From contig VICG01000013.1 in the NCBI GenBank assembly GCA_008692225.1, positions 496,001-560,000 on the forward strand: DNA of 64,000 bases, written 5' to 3'. Shown here piece by piece: positions 22,087 to 34,863 of the stretch; the stretch's first letter is position 1, and each line of letters begins with the position of its first letter. A model generated the notes under the pieces. It ran no database searches. It was not told where the DNA came from and worked only from the letters and a program-made list of their open reading frames with translations. A program made the position numbers and the translations under genes. This stretch comes from Monilinia fructicola. Its lineage: Eukaryota > Ascomycota > Leotiomycetes > Helotiales > Sclerotiniaceae.

Positions 22087-25000
22087 CAAGCCACTCACCT
22101 ATAGCCCATCAGTTACTAGTTCAAGAAAATAGGCACTAGTATTTAATATATAATGATGCCCAATTGTAAGATCAATAAAGTTTGAGTAAGTATAGTTCGG
22201 ATCAATCTCTGGGTATAAAGTTATGTTGTATCCCGATAGAGCTTCTACCAAACTCTCAATCATAAAAACTGAGTAAGTATCGGTGGTAGGCGCTACAATG
22301 TCTTGAACTGGCCGATATCTTGTCGACATGGCCTTTGGAAACTTGGAAAAGGATTTCCTAAGGCAAATACCATCTCAACGTCAGACGACATCGCGAGACT
22401 TACACATTGTTTTGGAAAATCAAGACGGATGTACCTATGAGCAAAACGATCATAATAAATTGAGAAGATGAGATGATCAATTTCCATGGAAAAGTTTGCC
22501 TGAGTATATGTTTTAGACTTGGAGCTATTATATCAATATATAGTTCATGAGGAGAACCATAATAGCACGACTACACAGCATGGTTAACGATGCCAAAGCT
22601 TAGAATAGTACTCAGACGCAACTTCGACAAAGAAAGGGTAGATAAAATCTATTCACTCTTTCCTGTCTATCTGCTGTTTTCCGCTGCAACAAGCGGATTT
22701 GGAGTTGAGATGGGAACCCGAGATGTCGTGGTTTTTGGACAATCCCGCTCACGCCTGTTGAGTACCCAGCACAATTCCCCGACCCTTAAATACCTATTCA
22801 CCTTTCTCTAGAGTCGTAATTGATCTACATCTTCAAAGTTCTATTCCTTAACCCTCTAGGCAAACAAGAAGTAACAAATCCCCGTAAAGATTCACTTCCT
22901 AACTCATCCCCAGGTAGATTTGCACGGATAATCGATTCAACGGTATAAAGTTTACTCCGAGGGTAAGGTGGTGTATAATAGAACTATTGAGCATGTAGAT
23001 TACCAGATTGCTCACGCAAGGGTCCTACTGTGGGGGAAGTGGCATCTTGATACATCGAACTATTTATTACATTACGCGGGTGATGAAACCTACTTGAGCT
23101 CATCCCAAGTTTTGAGAGTTCGAAAGATATCTGAAATAAAGATAGTGATATCATTCAGTGGTAATAGAAAGAACATATCGTCTATTCTTCCGACAATTGG
23201 GATAAGTTCTAGTATAATTCGTTAGAGCTTCACTCAGATATAGAATAGCCGTATAGTTTATCATGACGATATAGCCGCTGCGCAATGGAAAGGCTACCTC
23301 CAAATACTGCTGTCTTTTAGGACGCGTATACTTATCAAGTGCTATAATTCAAGGGCTTTAGAAAAGAAGAGAAAGGGCTTGACAATTTCTTGACAAGTTC
23401 TCGCAGTCTAACCAAAATTGCACAAACAATCATGATTCACGCAATGTGATTTAAGGTGGAGACCAAGAATCATTGAGTGAATCAGATGTACATATTCACC
23501 AGATAGTGGAAACGAACATGAGTATACCGAAATTCACCAGAATACCATCCTGACAGATAGGTTGGAGAATGAACACACGTACCATGAAAAGAGCCGTCTC
23601 GTTCGAGCATTCATCAAACAGTCAGTGATTAGCAAGAGAATTTCAAAGGGGCGAGGACAAACCCTAGAGATGGCAATCGATCAAGTAGATTCTACCTTGA
23701 GAAAACGCAAACTATGGACTAGATCAAGTTCTATATTCTTGTCTCCCTGATAATCTCTTACCGTTCTTAAACTTATCCGATATTTCCATAGAACCGACAA
23801 TGATAAGGTCTCAAAATCCGACGGTGACACACTGTCTATCAACATAAAACAGAAGAATATAGAAGAGATTATGGTGAAGATCATGTATCAGAATAGCACA
23901 AATAATTACCACTCTTACTCCCTTTTCATCTCCGTTAAAAATCACCAGAAACATCCAGAAGAAAACCCATAGAAGGTTCCTCTCAAGGCAAATGTACCTA
24001 TGTGATTCCCAGTTTTCTCATGATAAGAAAAAACGACATGACGGAGTTCTCATGCACCGAAAAGTAGAATGTTGTATAATCAGAAAGTGAATATCCATAG
24101 CAGCGCATGATTAGCCATGCGGGGAACAGTATCACTCCTTTTTTGCTGTGCTAACGGCTAACCGTCGAACGTCCTTGGCATAAAGGTACTGCATTAGTCG
24201 ATTATTAAATTCCAGGTTTGCATCCAGAAAATCGACGGCACAATAGATGAAACAGGTTGCTTAGTTTCTACATCCGAGTGCCCAGGTGCTGCTTTGATTT
24301 GTCGAGTGACTGATTTCGTCGATGTTGACCTTGTGAGTCGAAAAGGAGCTACAGTATATCATTTCAAGAAGAACAATGATAGCAGAGAGTAGCAACAAGA
24401 TGAGAGAGATACTCTTGATGAAAATTATGATCAAATAGAAGGAAAAATGATACTAAGTATTCAACAAGCCCAAGTCAACAACAAATCATAATTTTGGAGA
24501 AGCTGCTGATACACAGCCTGCCTCCTGCGTCATATGTTCATAGTATAAGTTACTACACTTCATGTCTCTAGGTAAAGTTGTTCTATATATATATATATTA
24601 AATCTAACATCAAATTTTGTTCAACAAGAGCCTTCACAAATGGACTGTCTTTGGTAAAAGTTCACACGATTCGCCTACCAGGAGTCTAATATCTTAGATT
24701 CCACTTTTTACAAGAACCAGCGAAGCCATCTTCAAGGATCACTGGTGCACCAAGGAAAGAGTTATGGATAACCTGTTCCAGTAACCAGGCCTTCTTATTA
24801 GGAATCTAATTATGCTTAGACACATTTCAATTAGGGCATTTGGTAGAATATGTAAGATGTAAAACTTTTATCTAGTTGTATTTGGAGATCATCATCAGAT
24901 GAATATACTATACACATTAGTATCTCTCACCCGTGGTATAGACAGACTACAGTACTTGAAGTATGAAAATAGAAATGGGAATTTGGACGAAAATTTAGTC

Positions 25001-27088
25001 ATCCTAGCTCCTACCGGTCCTCAAGGCTAAATACAAAATAAAGAAAAGATGAGGCCTCGAAGAATCTTTTGTGATGTTTACTAGACACATGACACCATGC
25101 AATAGAGTTCCAGGAGATATATACACCCGACCCCGCCCAAGCCTCCTATTCAACCGAAATCATGCGTATATCTAGTACCAGCTTCATTGTAAACAAAATC
25201 TACTGCGATGTTTATATATAGTTCCCACTCCCGTAACATCCAAATTGCATCCAAGAGCCGGATGTATCTATCAAACCTCCAGGTCCTTGCTGGGTATCCA
25301 CAACTACAATAATCGAGTACCTCTGACTTTGAACCAAGAATAACGAATTCCAGATCAGAGACTCTGAGACCTATGGAGCGAGAGGCTCTACCCAGCTATC
25401 TATATCGTGTCAGTGATACACGACGATACAAGGAATATCACCACCCAATCTCCACTAACCAACGATGACAACGAAAACGACAACGACAACGATGGCAATG
25501 ATCCTAGAATAGTAAGTGGCAGTAAGCTCAACACGAATCGACATTCGAAGCCCGGGAGAACAAACACAACAAAAGCAGAATGATACAGAAACTCTTCAGT
25601 GCTCAAGACCTTGGCCTGATGGTCCAGTTGCGCATTTTCACCCCCATGTCAATTGCAAGCTATTGCATCACCATCTTTCCAAAGTTCTACCCTCTTGAAG
25701 TGAAGATTTAACCAGGGTGAGATGCACATACATATAGGTATACACCAATCAAAAGATCCCATCTTTCCAAAACCGAAGACCGTAAACTGTACTAGTGGTC
25801 ATGAATCCTGATCCCAAAGCCATATATCTGTGTGGCTACTTGCATCTCAACCAAAACCACCATGTAAAAAGAACATTGAGGAATTTTGAATATAGAGAAA
25901 TCCCCCATGCTAACTCGAACACAACCTTCAACTCCTCTAACTACTCCGCTCGAGTAAACTTCGTAAATACTATTCTCACACCCTCTCAAACCACCAAAAA
26001 TATAGCACAGTTTCCAAAAATCAGACGTAGGCAGGAAACAAACAGATCTAGCATCCCACGCTCCAGCGCTCCCGCACCAAATCACCCCGCAGATCTATTA
26101 CCCCTCCATCTTCGAGCTCAAAGATAGAGAGCGCGAGAGATAAAATTCCTATCATCCACCCCCAAAAGAAGGCAGGTATCCCACGACCCAGCACCACAAA
26201 CAACCCGCAAGAAATCGAGACAAAGCATCATTCGATCGACAACCCCCTGCATCCTCCACGCGAGTAGGATGCCACGTCCCGGAAACCAAGATGGGAGAAT
26301 GAGCGATGCCGAGCACGATGCAACGAACGATGCGGCGGAGGAATATGTGAATGAATATACAATGTACATTTTCAACACCGCATCCATCAACCATCCAACC
26401 ACCCAACCAAACAAACGTAACACCACACCACACCAACTATAAATCAAGACTCCCATCCCCCTCCCTAGCGATCCCATCTCCCATATACAAAGGATCTATT
26501 GGGAATATCCTCTCTCTATAAATATCTACACCCCTACCTACCTTCCTGCACCTCGTGTTCGAAGATCTCAAAACCCAAAGACTGAGGTCCGAGGAAGCGA
26601 AACAAAATATACAAGCGTCCTTAACCGTAAGCTGATCCGCGGGTTCCTAAGATTGATATGATTTTCGAGAATGTGTTTTGCGATTTTTGATGGAGTGTAG
26701 TGAGATCTGGGGATCGGGCGAGTGAAGTAGGCAAGGTGGGTAGGGGTTGGGTTGGGATGGGATGCGACGGAACGGGATGGGAGTAAAGTGGGATGAAATG
26801 AATATGTATGGGGGCTGGGGGTACGATGGAATGGGACGAGATGGAGAATTGAGTATCTCGAGGCGGAAATTCACCCTGTTTGTTAGGTAGCGATACCTAC
26901 TTGGTCCCTCGTCTGAATATTAGAATTGACATTACTCGTTACAAGATCCTTGGTATTCCATTCCATCCAACCCATATGATAGATCTGTCATATCCCCGCC
27001 CAAAACACCATACCAAACCGAACCTCATCCATCAATACGTAATTTTTGCTCCCATCTTATCATCAGTATCATCGTCACAATCCATCCC

Positions 27089-28106
27089 TCAAGGTATACT
27101 CTCAAGAACATCACTCTCCTTTGGTCTCTGTAGGAAATCTGGAGGACCAGCCGCAGGCATTTGTCTTTCTTCCGCCCATTGTCTTATCGCATCGAAGTTT
27201 TTGCATTTATGCTCGGTGTTGAAATCGACGAAGGCTTGGGGCTTGGATTTGTCCCACCACACTTGGCCGAGGACGCCGGTATCGACTTGGCACATGAGCT
27301 GTTGGCGGATGATGTCTAAGCAGTGGGCTGGGGAGTGTTAGTTGCATATATGGCGATTGAAGGATTGAGAAGGACATGAGGACGGAAATGGGGTAAACTT
27401 ACAAACGTGGTATTGAACGATGTTGTCGTCATTTACAAATGCTCCTTTGCCTTGTTCGTGGTAATAATCGTAGTTGTAGTAGAGGGATTGTCTCACAAGG
27501 TTGAGGCAATGTAGATGGTGCAGTCCCTCCAAGTTCACCGGAAATCCTCCTCCGTATTTCTCGTTTATTTGAACATGCGCAGATGTTAATCCGGATTTCT
27601 CTGCCTCGTTTGCAGGCAATGCGAAACTTCGATCTATGAAATGTGAGCTTCGGCCATGAGTCCGTTGATACAAGTACAGGACTTACAGTGCACTCCTAAG
27701 CTTCCCCACGCTTCATCAACCTCAGGGCCTGCTTTCAATCTGAAGGCATTTTCTTTCATGAATGATCCGTTGAACATTACTGGTTGATACGAAGTATCAA
27801 CATCGTTCAAAACAGGAGCTGTTTTCATATTAGGATGAGATATGAAGGGATTGGATTCTAGGTCATACAATAATGTTGCACATATGATGGGCATAATTTG
27901 GCAGGATTTGCCACGAATCTAGCACCGATCCATGTACCAAAAGCGATTGACAGCAACGATATCACCGGCAATGATAAAATATACCAAAGGGTACTGTTTC
28001 GTCTGGATGATTGTCTATATGTTGATTCGCCATTTGAGAGTAATCTTTCACCATCTTCTGATTGAGGTACTTGGTTATATTTGTCTGAAAATGGAGGATA
28101 AGACAT
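27089..28106 (-). CDS. UstYa-like (DUF3328) oxidase/cyclase family protein
   Basis: A type II membrane-anchored protein of the UstYa family. Relatives oxidise and cyclise peptides in fungal RiPP pathways (ustiloxin, asperipin, phomopsin), and others act in further secondary metabolism. After a short hydrophilic N-terminus, a membrane segment (LWYILSLPVISLLSIAFGTW) is followed by a lumenal domain with DVDTSYQPVMFNGSFMKEN, then LEGLHHLHCLNLVRQSLYYN, which holds the first HxxHC. Splicing 27412-27324 creates the second HxxHC, YHVSHCLDIIRQ. Both putative metal-binding motifs are therefore present, followed by a C-terminal WWDKSKPQAFVDFNTEHKC. The junction near 27870-27895 (..CPSYVQHY to ESNPFISHP..) changes frame; either an 80-nt intron or an indel explains it. 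It lies 2.6 kb from, and divergent to, the Tyr/Gly-repeat precursor gene. Confidence 0.85.
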
Positions 28107-30705
28107 ATTGACAAACGAATATGGTGGGATACAATTAGATCAGATAATTAGGATTTCAAGATGAAAGAAACGATTAAGAACAATCAAGCATTTGCACGTA
28201 TGTATTGATGATAAGATGGTATCGAATCAAAGTACAAGTGAACTTGAAGGGAAAAGGAAGAGAGCTTGAGTGAGGTGAGGTTTAGGAAAAGAGTTTTCGT
28301 GATACTCGATCAGCGACTTCGCCATCTAAGAGTATTATTAGGTACTCACTCTACTTACGATTTAGATAATATCGATTGAGCCCTACATGATCGGATGGTA
28401 AAAATGGTCCGATTTGTATAACATAGTGCCAATGCCAAAAGCTCATGACGCATGTCCAAGGTCAAAGAACCAGACTTCCTGCATTATGTTGTAGGTGTTA
28501 GTTGAGCTATACGAGGTTGGTAGACGTTGAACTAAGGTACAACGATGTGGGAAATGTGATGAAAGCTTGCTCCGTAGAAATGTTTGGTGAAGATGGTGGA
28601 TACGGAGTAAGGTTAGATAAGTTTAGATAAGTTAAGGTCAAACCCTCGGTAAACCGATGGATCTACAATAGTACAATCATTATTTGGTGGAGACGAAGCA
28701 GCCACCTTTTCACTCTTCGGTAGGGGACTTCGAGGATTCAAGGGATGTCACTGGTCGGGGGTCTCAGGGTGCATATAGTAGTTTACTGTACAAGACTTAC
28801 AAGTTACAAGCACGCAGTACCTACTACCTAGGTATGCACTCTTACTCCGTACACTTCAGTAAAGTACAGTTCAGTAACTCCATCCAGCACACACATTGCA
28901 TATCACTTACTTTTTACGGTACAGTAGTGTGGAATCTGCAGAAGGAAATGGAAAGAAAGGATTGCGGAGTAGACAACTACTCCCTAAACAACTCTTTTTG
29001 CTTTCTTAACACTTTTTCATGGTGTTGTCAGTTTGTTGGCGTTTTTGGTTTTCTAATTATAGTTCTCGTGTCTATTCACCGTCTAACATCTCCAGCTATT
29101 GTAGTCTCGACGAATTGATGTTCAGCGGACTAACTCCATTGAATAGAGAACCCTTTCCCCCTATTGTGAACAAACGGTTAATTTCTGCACCGGCCCATAG
29201 AAATCCAACGAACACCGGTAGAATCTATCATTACTGTCATTACTACGTTATAGCTTCAATTTTGATTACAGATCAAGAGTAAAACCTGTCAAGTTTGTTA
29301 TATATCTACACCGTACTTTGCTACTAGATACTTACCTAGGCTATTCTGAATTCGCTAAAAGATCAAATCAAGCCTATACAAATGATTTCATCCATCCAGG
29401 TTAGCTAATTCAGGTGAAGTCTACCATGAAAGAGACTCCACTATTTAATAATAAGTATTCGAAGACGGTGAGGTGAGTATATGATTGGAAGAATTAGCAA
29501 AAAGTGGATGATGTTCTTATCCACTTTCCCGTCTTATGGTACAGTATTTTCCGATAACTCCGTTTAAACAATCATAAACTGAATCTAGTCCTCCATATGA
29601 CTAGACTGAATCTTAGTACGAGTATCCATCCTGTACTACTGTACAGTAGTAACAGTACCACTGTACCAGACTACCAGTCTCCCATATGTAGTCTTACTTC
29701 TTTATGTTTACTTTTTGTCCCAAGGTTTCTGGAGTATCCATGGATACAGAGTCCAGACAGTATAGTAGTAGAACTAACGTCGCACTCGGCTCAGAAGCTT
29801 CACGTCAACATAAGGTTTACTTACACGGGAAGCGGAAGCTATAAATTGACACATTCAGGTTTTTTGGGCTTATCATGTCCCAAATAATGGGAAGGCGGAG
29901 AAAGTATTTAACCATATTTGATACTCGTGTTTCCTCACAATGAAGACTTGCAGAGTGCCAAGATCGTGAAGAATGGATCTTCGTGCGTTCTCGTATCAAT
30001 CACATGAACGTTGGACCGTCAAGATACGAGCCATCTAACACAGACCCCGCAATTTCTATGCAGCCTCCCTCTATTACACCATATTCCAACCTCACATAAG
30101 CTTTCCAATACTGGGATATGTTGAAAATGGGTGCAGCGACATCATACTTCCGCAACACCCAACAGTCCATTACTTAAGTGGCTATGCAGATACGAATTAA
30201 CGCGATACTGCGATGGGTGGGTATCTACATGAGTTGTTGAGCTGATGTTTCCCTACGTACAACGTGCGGAACGTCTTCGGTCTCGACGCTCGTCCTCCTT
30301 ACTTCTTCCATCACGTCTTTGTGTTACCATATCGCTCAATAATCATTGATGTCAATGCTGGTGTGTTAGCCCAAGTGGGAATTTCATAGGTATCATGACG
30401 TGGGGATTATGGTTCTGCTATTGATACAACTTGTCTGAATGAACGGTATGCCAAGAGCAGATACACTGAATCCAGTTCATACGTGGGTGATAGTATCGCC
30501 TGTTTCGGTAAGATGTATCCAGATGTATCCAGATGGGTAGTCTGGACATGACAATACATGAAGACGGAACATGGAGATTTAAGGTTATATAAGATCTATC
30601 ACCCCACGATACTTCATCATCATCCTCATCTCATTCTCATCTCATTCAAATCACTATCCATATCAATCTCTATCTTCACATTTCATCTACAATCAAAGAT
30701 TCAAT
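28107..30705. promoter_or_regulatory. Long divergent intergenic region between UstYa-like and precursor genes
   Basis: About 2.6 kb. It includes short frames without family features and several GTACAGTA-type palindromes (for example around 29636-29665). A TATATAAG box at 30586-30593 lies about 115 bp upstream of the precursor ATG, followed by a CAT/CTC-rich leader. This suggests a strong, regulated promoter for the precursor. Confidence 0.5.
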
Positions 30706-32008
30706 ATGCTTTTCTCACGAGACTTTATCATGCTTTTGGCATTCGCCGCTGTTGGTGTTGTAGCTGCACCAGTTGCAGAGCCTAAGCCAGAAGCTAAGGC
30801 TGAAGCTTCTCCAGCTGATTATGGTGACTGTAAGTCTACTTTCTTGCCTGTAGGAAAGTAAGTTACTGACATATGTTATCAGATGGTGACTACGGTGACT
30901 ACGGAAACTATGGCACATATGAGAAATACCCAGTCCCTTCCTCTTCCTCTGCCACTCCTACACCTACTCCTACTCCTACTGGATATGGAAACTATGCCAG
31001 CTGTAAGCAAATATCTCAACCATACATATGGTGCTCACAGCCCTAACGACCATAACAGACGGTGCCTACAAGAACAAGAAAGTCAGAGGAGCCGCCCCAA
31101 AACCAGCTCCAGTAGCAGAGCGTGCTGATTATGGAAACTGTAAGTCAAATTAAAGCTCCTACATTTCATAGGTTTCATATTCAGATCGATTTCTTTCCTC
31201 CCAAAAGATAGATTTATGACCATGGAATGCTGACCCAACTCCTCTTAGATGGTGACTACGGAAACTGTTCGTACATTAGGAACCGTTCCAATGCAGTGGT
31301 GCTAACATTACAATCATCTAGACGGTAACTACGAAAACTACACACCAGCTTCTTCAAGCTCGTCAAGCTCCTCATCCGTCACACCAACCCCAACACCAAC
31401 CCCATCAACCTCGTCCAGCTCTTCCTCTGCTACCCCAACTACAACCGTTAACCCATACGGTTCATACGCAGACTGTAAGTAGTTAGTCATCATGGATTTG
31501 GCCATCAATTAACATTCACCCAGACGGATCATACAAGAACAAGAAAGCACGTGCTCCAGAAGCCAAGCCAGAAGATTATGGAAACTATGGTGACTGTAAG
31601 TCCCTCTTGCCTTTTCCTTAGAACCAAACTTGCACTTTCATATGTCCTCAATTGTCTCAAGGCTTTGCCAGAGCAATGCTGACTTTGCATTCTTTTCGTT
31701 CAGACGGTGACTACGGAAACTGTCCGTAACCTTCTTGCTGCACTATCATTCCACCCCATCCATGAAGCACCAATGCCCCGCTTGAAATATGACTAACAAA
31801 TCTCTTCTCCATTACAGACGGTAATTACGAAAACTACACACCAGCTTCAAGCTCGTCAAGCTCCTCATCTGTCACACCAACCCCAACACCAACCCCATCA
31901 ACATCGTCCAGCTCTTCCTCTGCTACCCCAACTACAACCGTCAACCCATACGGCTCATACGCCGACTACGGTAGCTACAAGCGTGAAGCTGTCGCCGCCC
32001 AAGCATAA
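30706..32008 (+). CDS. Secreted Tyr/Gly-repeat protein, candidate RiPP (dikaritin-type) or KEX2-processed precursor
   Basis: Eight exons: 30706-30829, 30883-31002, 31059-31139, 31249-31266, 31322-31474, 31524-31595, 31704-31721 and 31818-32008. They total 777 nt, or 258 residues. The start MLFSRDFIMLLAFAAVGVVA is a clear signal peptide. Three units follow. Each has a DYG/NYG run, a Ser/Thr-Pro linker likely to be O-glycosylated (PTPTPTP, runs of Ser), then a compact Tyr block (YGNYASYGAYK in unit 1, YGSYADYGSYK in units 2 and 3) ending in basic sites (KNKKVR, KNKKAR and finally KREA). Units 2 and 3 are nearly identical. Basic sites after repeated Tyr-bearing cores are the layout of UstA-like precursors and KEX2-processed repeat proteins. 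A structural or adhesive wall protein is the alternative. All seven introns are phase 1 in a Tyr codon. Confidence 0.82.
31249..31266 (+). other. 18-nt microexon of the precursor gene
   Basis: It encodes one DYGN step of the repeat, with both flanking introns phase 1 splitting Tyr codons. It can be included or skipped without changing frame. A matching 18-nt exon lies at 31704-31721. Confidence 0.75.
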
Positions 32009-33709
32009 GCGGTTGAAAAACTTTACGAATTTCTTATTTTGTGATTAATACGTAAGTGTCCCCATCCCTCTCGTCTTTGGTCCAATCACATACTGATCTG
32101 CGGAGCAGACTCCTTTATGACTGAATGATATACGCCCCTTTAAATAATGCTTATTATAATGAATGATATGGTACGACACATGGATACTGCTACTACAGCT
32201 CGGATTTTGGAATGATGAGAGAGAACGAAAATTGGGGTTTGAGAGATGGACGAATGAACTATGCAACGCTAAATGCCCAATGCAAGATACGAGAAGAGGA
32301 TTTATATAGCTTGAACGATCGAATGAAATTCATTCTGTTCTATTATATGTTTGAATTTATGAAGGGCTTGTGATGATGTGAGCAATGCATGATATTATCT
32401 ATAACTACCTCCTCCTCCGCCAAGCATACACCGTGCACCAAGTAATTACCCAATCCGCACCACCCAGCGTGGCCCTATCACCACTAGCCCAACACCACAC
32501 TAAAACTCTCTTAGCGCCCACCTCAAATTTTCTCTATTTCTTCTCTCCAAGCTCCAGCTTTTTCCGTCTCTTTTCCTTGCCCTTCTCTCACCAAACGCCC
32601 ACCTTCCTCTCCGCAAACTCCAAACATGAATCGAAATAATAAGTAGGTATCCTCGCGACCACAATCGCCACACCTGCACAAGCTCTCTCCGCATGCCCTT
32701 CACCCATTGATTCACCCAATCAACCATGAAACCCCAATGACCCGCGCGCACGTTGGCAGCAGCTGCACGTCGCGCAGGACATCCTTCAGCGCAATCAATC
32801 CCTTACAAGTGCTCTCCCGTCCACACGACCCGATCAAAGCAAGCGGTCAAGCGACCGCAGGCACCGCACTATTAACCATACATAGCACGCCCACACTGGC
32901 GCCATCATCTATCTCATCATCTCATCGCCGAGAACCCACAACCCGTACGTTCCCCCTCCTCCTCATCCCCCCTTCCCCCCTCAACAAGAGCAAATAAAAT
33001 GATGAACAACACATACGTTATACCCAGCTCACTCAGATGCACAAGTTGCACTTGCTGAGAACGCGTTCAGCTTCTGATATATTCCCCCCCCCCTGCTCTT
33101 TCGATTTCCCACGTCATCGTCGCGCTTTGGAGACGAGAGGTTGGATTGTGGCTAATGGGCTTTTTGATAGGGTTGTGACTTTTACTGCATTGTGTTGTTC
33201 GAGGGCGTGGACGCATTGATGCGATGGGTAGGGTGAGGGAGTGAGCGAAGAGGAGCAGGCGTGCGGATATGGATGAGAGGTCTGCGATGGTACGTGTGTG
33301 GAAGTACCTGATACTCCGCGTCGGCGCATGCACGTCCAAGATCCAGGAGCACACTGGCCAGCCACATATCCAATGTGCGAAGCATATCATCAAACCAGTC
33401 TCGGTAGCTCTTGGAAGGTAGGTTGAACAAATTAGCTCAAGCAACATGTTCTATAATTCATTCTATATATACACGCTGTTTTTTTTCTCTTATAATAAAA
33501 ATGCCATTGATGAATCCCAGAAACTCCTCACATACCCACCCATACATGAATCATCCATCATATCTTCCGACTCCACCTTGTAATATAACATACCATACCA
33601 ATGCTAAGCGCTATTCCATATTCCAATGCCAAAATGCTCGACAAAACGCCCTGGTGCTCATACACCTTGGATTTCCCCTCAGCAGTATCACTGGTGCACT
33701 CTTCACCCA
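32009..33709. other. Intergenic, no gene recognised
   Basis: This spacer between convergent genes contains C/T-rich low-complexity DNA (about 32400-33000) and many overlapping short frames on both strands. None has a recognisable domain. Confidence 0.5.
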
Positions 33710-34863
33710 TCAGCTGGTCCTTGAATTGGGGGATCCTCTCTCCGATATCGCAAAGTCGTTTGAAAGTGTGGTTTCCTTGACACGCTGAGCATCCCCCTGC
33801 CGCACCACCACCACACTCACCGCCCCTTCTGTCTTTCCCCCGCCCCGACTCTCATGACCTTCCCCACTCCCGCCGTTCCCATCCCTCGCCTCCTCGCTCA
33901 AGCTCAAACTGCGATCCCCCCTCCCCTCCTCCTCGTCCTTCCTCTTCTCATATTCCCTCAAGAGCACCCCCTGCCTCCTGTACAGGCCCACGAAATTCCA
34001 CGTCCCCCACAGCTGCGCCGCCGTAAACACCACATGCAGCATCGGCGTGGCGACTTTAAACGCGAGGGTCCAGCGCTCCCACAACGATCCAAAGAGGAAC
34101 ATGGTGAGGACCGTTTCGGCCAGCGTGCCCGTGAACGTGGTGATGGCGGCGATGCGGAAGATTTTCCGGAGGAAGGCGTGCGAGTGTGGGTACACGCGGT
34201 AGAGGATGATGGTGAGATGGGGGAGGAATTCCGAGATGATGTCGAAGGCTCCTGGCGGGCTGTTAGCGCTCTGTCCTCCTGCTTCTCGGGATGGCCTCAC
34301 GCGACCAGAGGGGGATACGTGCCCCAGACGGTGCAGAGGATGAATTCAATCGTGGCATCTCGCTCTTTGACGAGATCGAGACTGATCGCAATGGCGCTCT
34401 GTCCTATCAGTATTGTTCCCACATGATGCCCTACGCTTACAGGGCTGATCTTCGGTCGGTAGAGCAACTCGAAGATGTACATGGCGATGAGCATTTGCGC
34501 CACCACAATCAGGATATCCCCCATCGTTACCGAGCTCCCCTTTGCAAACGGCGTATGGAGAGATGATGTCAGGAACGCCACGGAGATGAAGGGATATGCG
34601 GCGAGCAGCAGGATGAGGAACTTGGTGAGTCCGGCGATGTGGTGATTGATGAATCCGAGACGTAGAGGGGACCCTAGAGGCATGGAGGTGAAGGTACTCT
34701 TATAGATCAGGGGAAGTAGAATCGGTTCCAGGATGTAGAAGCGGATGGCGAAGTAGAGGATTAGGATGATGGAGAGGATGAGCCCGGAAAAGGGAGCGAG
34801 TTTGGAGATGGTTTCGAGGGGAACTTTGGTTATGTGCGGGGATCCGTCGGAGGGTTTGGCCAT
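33710..34863 (-). CDS. Multi-pass membrane protein, possibly TLC-like
   Basis: Two exons, 34863-34319 and 34259-33710, are joined by an intron GTATCC..CTAACAG and give 364 residues. About seven hydrophobic segments are visible: near residues 25-45, 80-100, 120-140, 150-165, 190-210, 225-245 and 260-285. The motif LLYRPKISPVSVGHHVGTIL, with a His-His pair in a helix, resembles fungal TLC-domain-like proteins of unknown role. The C-terminal 60 residues are charged and rich in Gly, Ser and Glu, so probably cytosolic. It is convergent with the Tyr/Gly-repeat precursor gene; a link to that locus is possible but unsupported. The gene is intact. Confidence 0.72.

Larger units (their letters stand above)
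20732..27088. other. AT-rich gene-poor stretch
   Basis: Over 6 kb with no clear gene. A (CT)n microsatellite lies at 22039-22083. Two adjoining minus-strand open frames at 22099-22487 look slightly protein-like (YRPVQDIVAPTTDTYSVF) but change frame and match nothing I know, so they may be a relic. The part from 25.4 to 26.9 kb is richer in C on the plus strand and carries many overlapping short frames, without family features. Confidence 0.5.

Noticed and set aside
26118..26477. 119-codon minus-strand frame
   Set aside because: Trp/Val/Gly-rich low-complexity translation, no family features, and overlapping open frames on the other strand.
28684..29118. 144-codon frame between UstYa-like and precursor genes
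   Set aside because: Starts from a chance frame in AT-rich DNA, with no domain and no splice support.
31139..31322. Reading the 18-nt microexon as intronic sequence
   Set aside because: Skipping it also keeps frame, but the flanking AG and GT sites and the exact match of its paralogue at 31704-31721 support it as a real exon.
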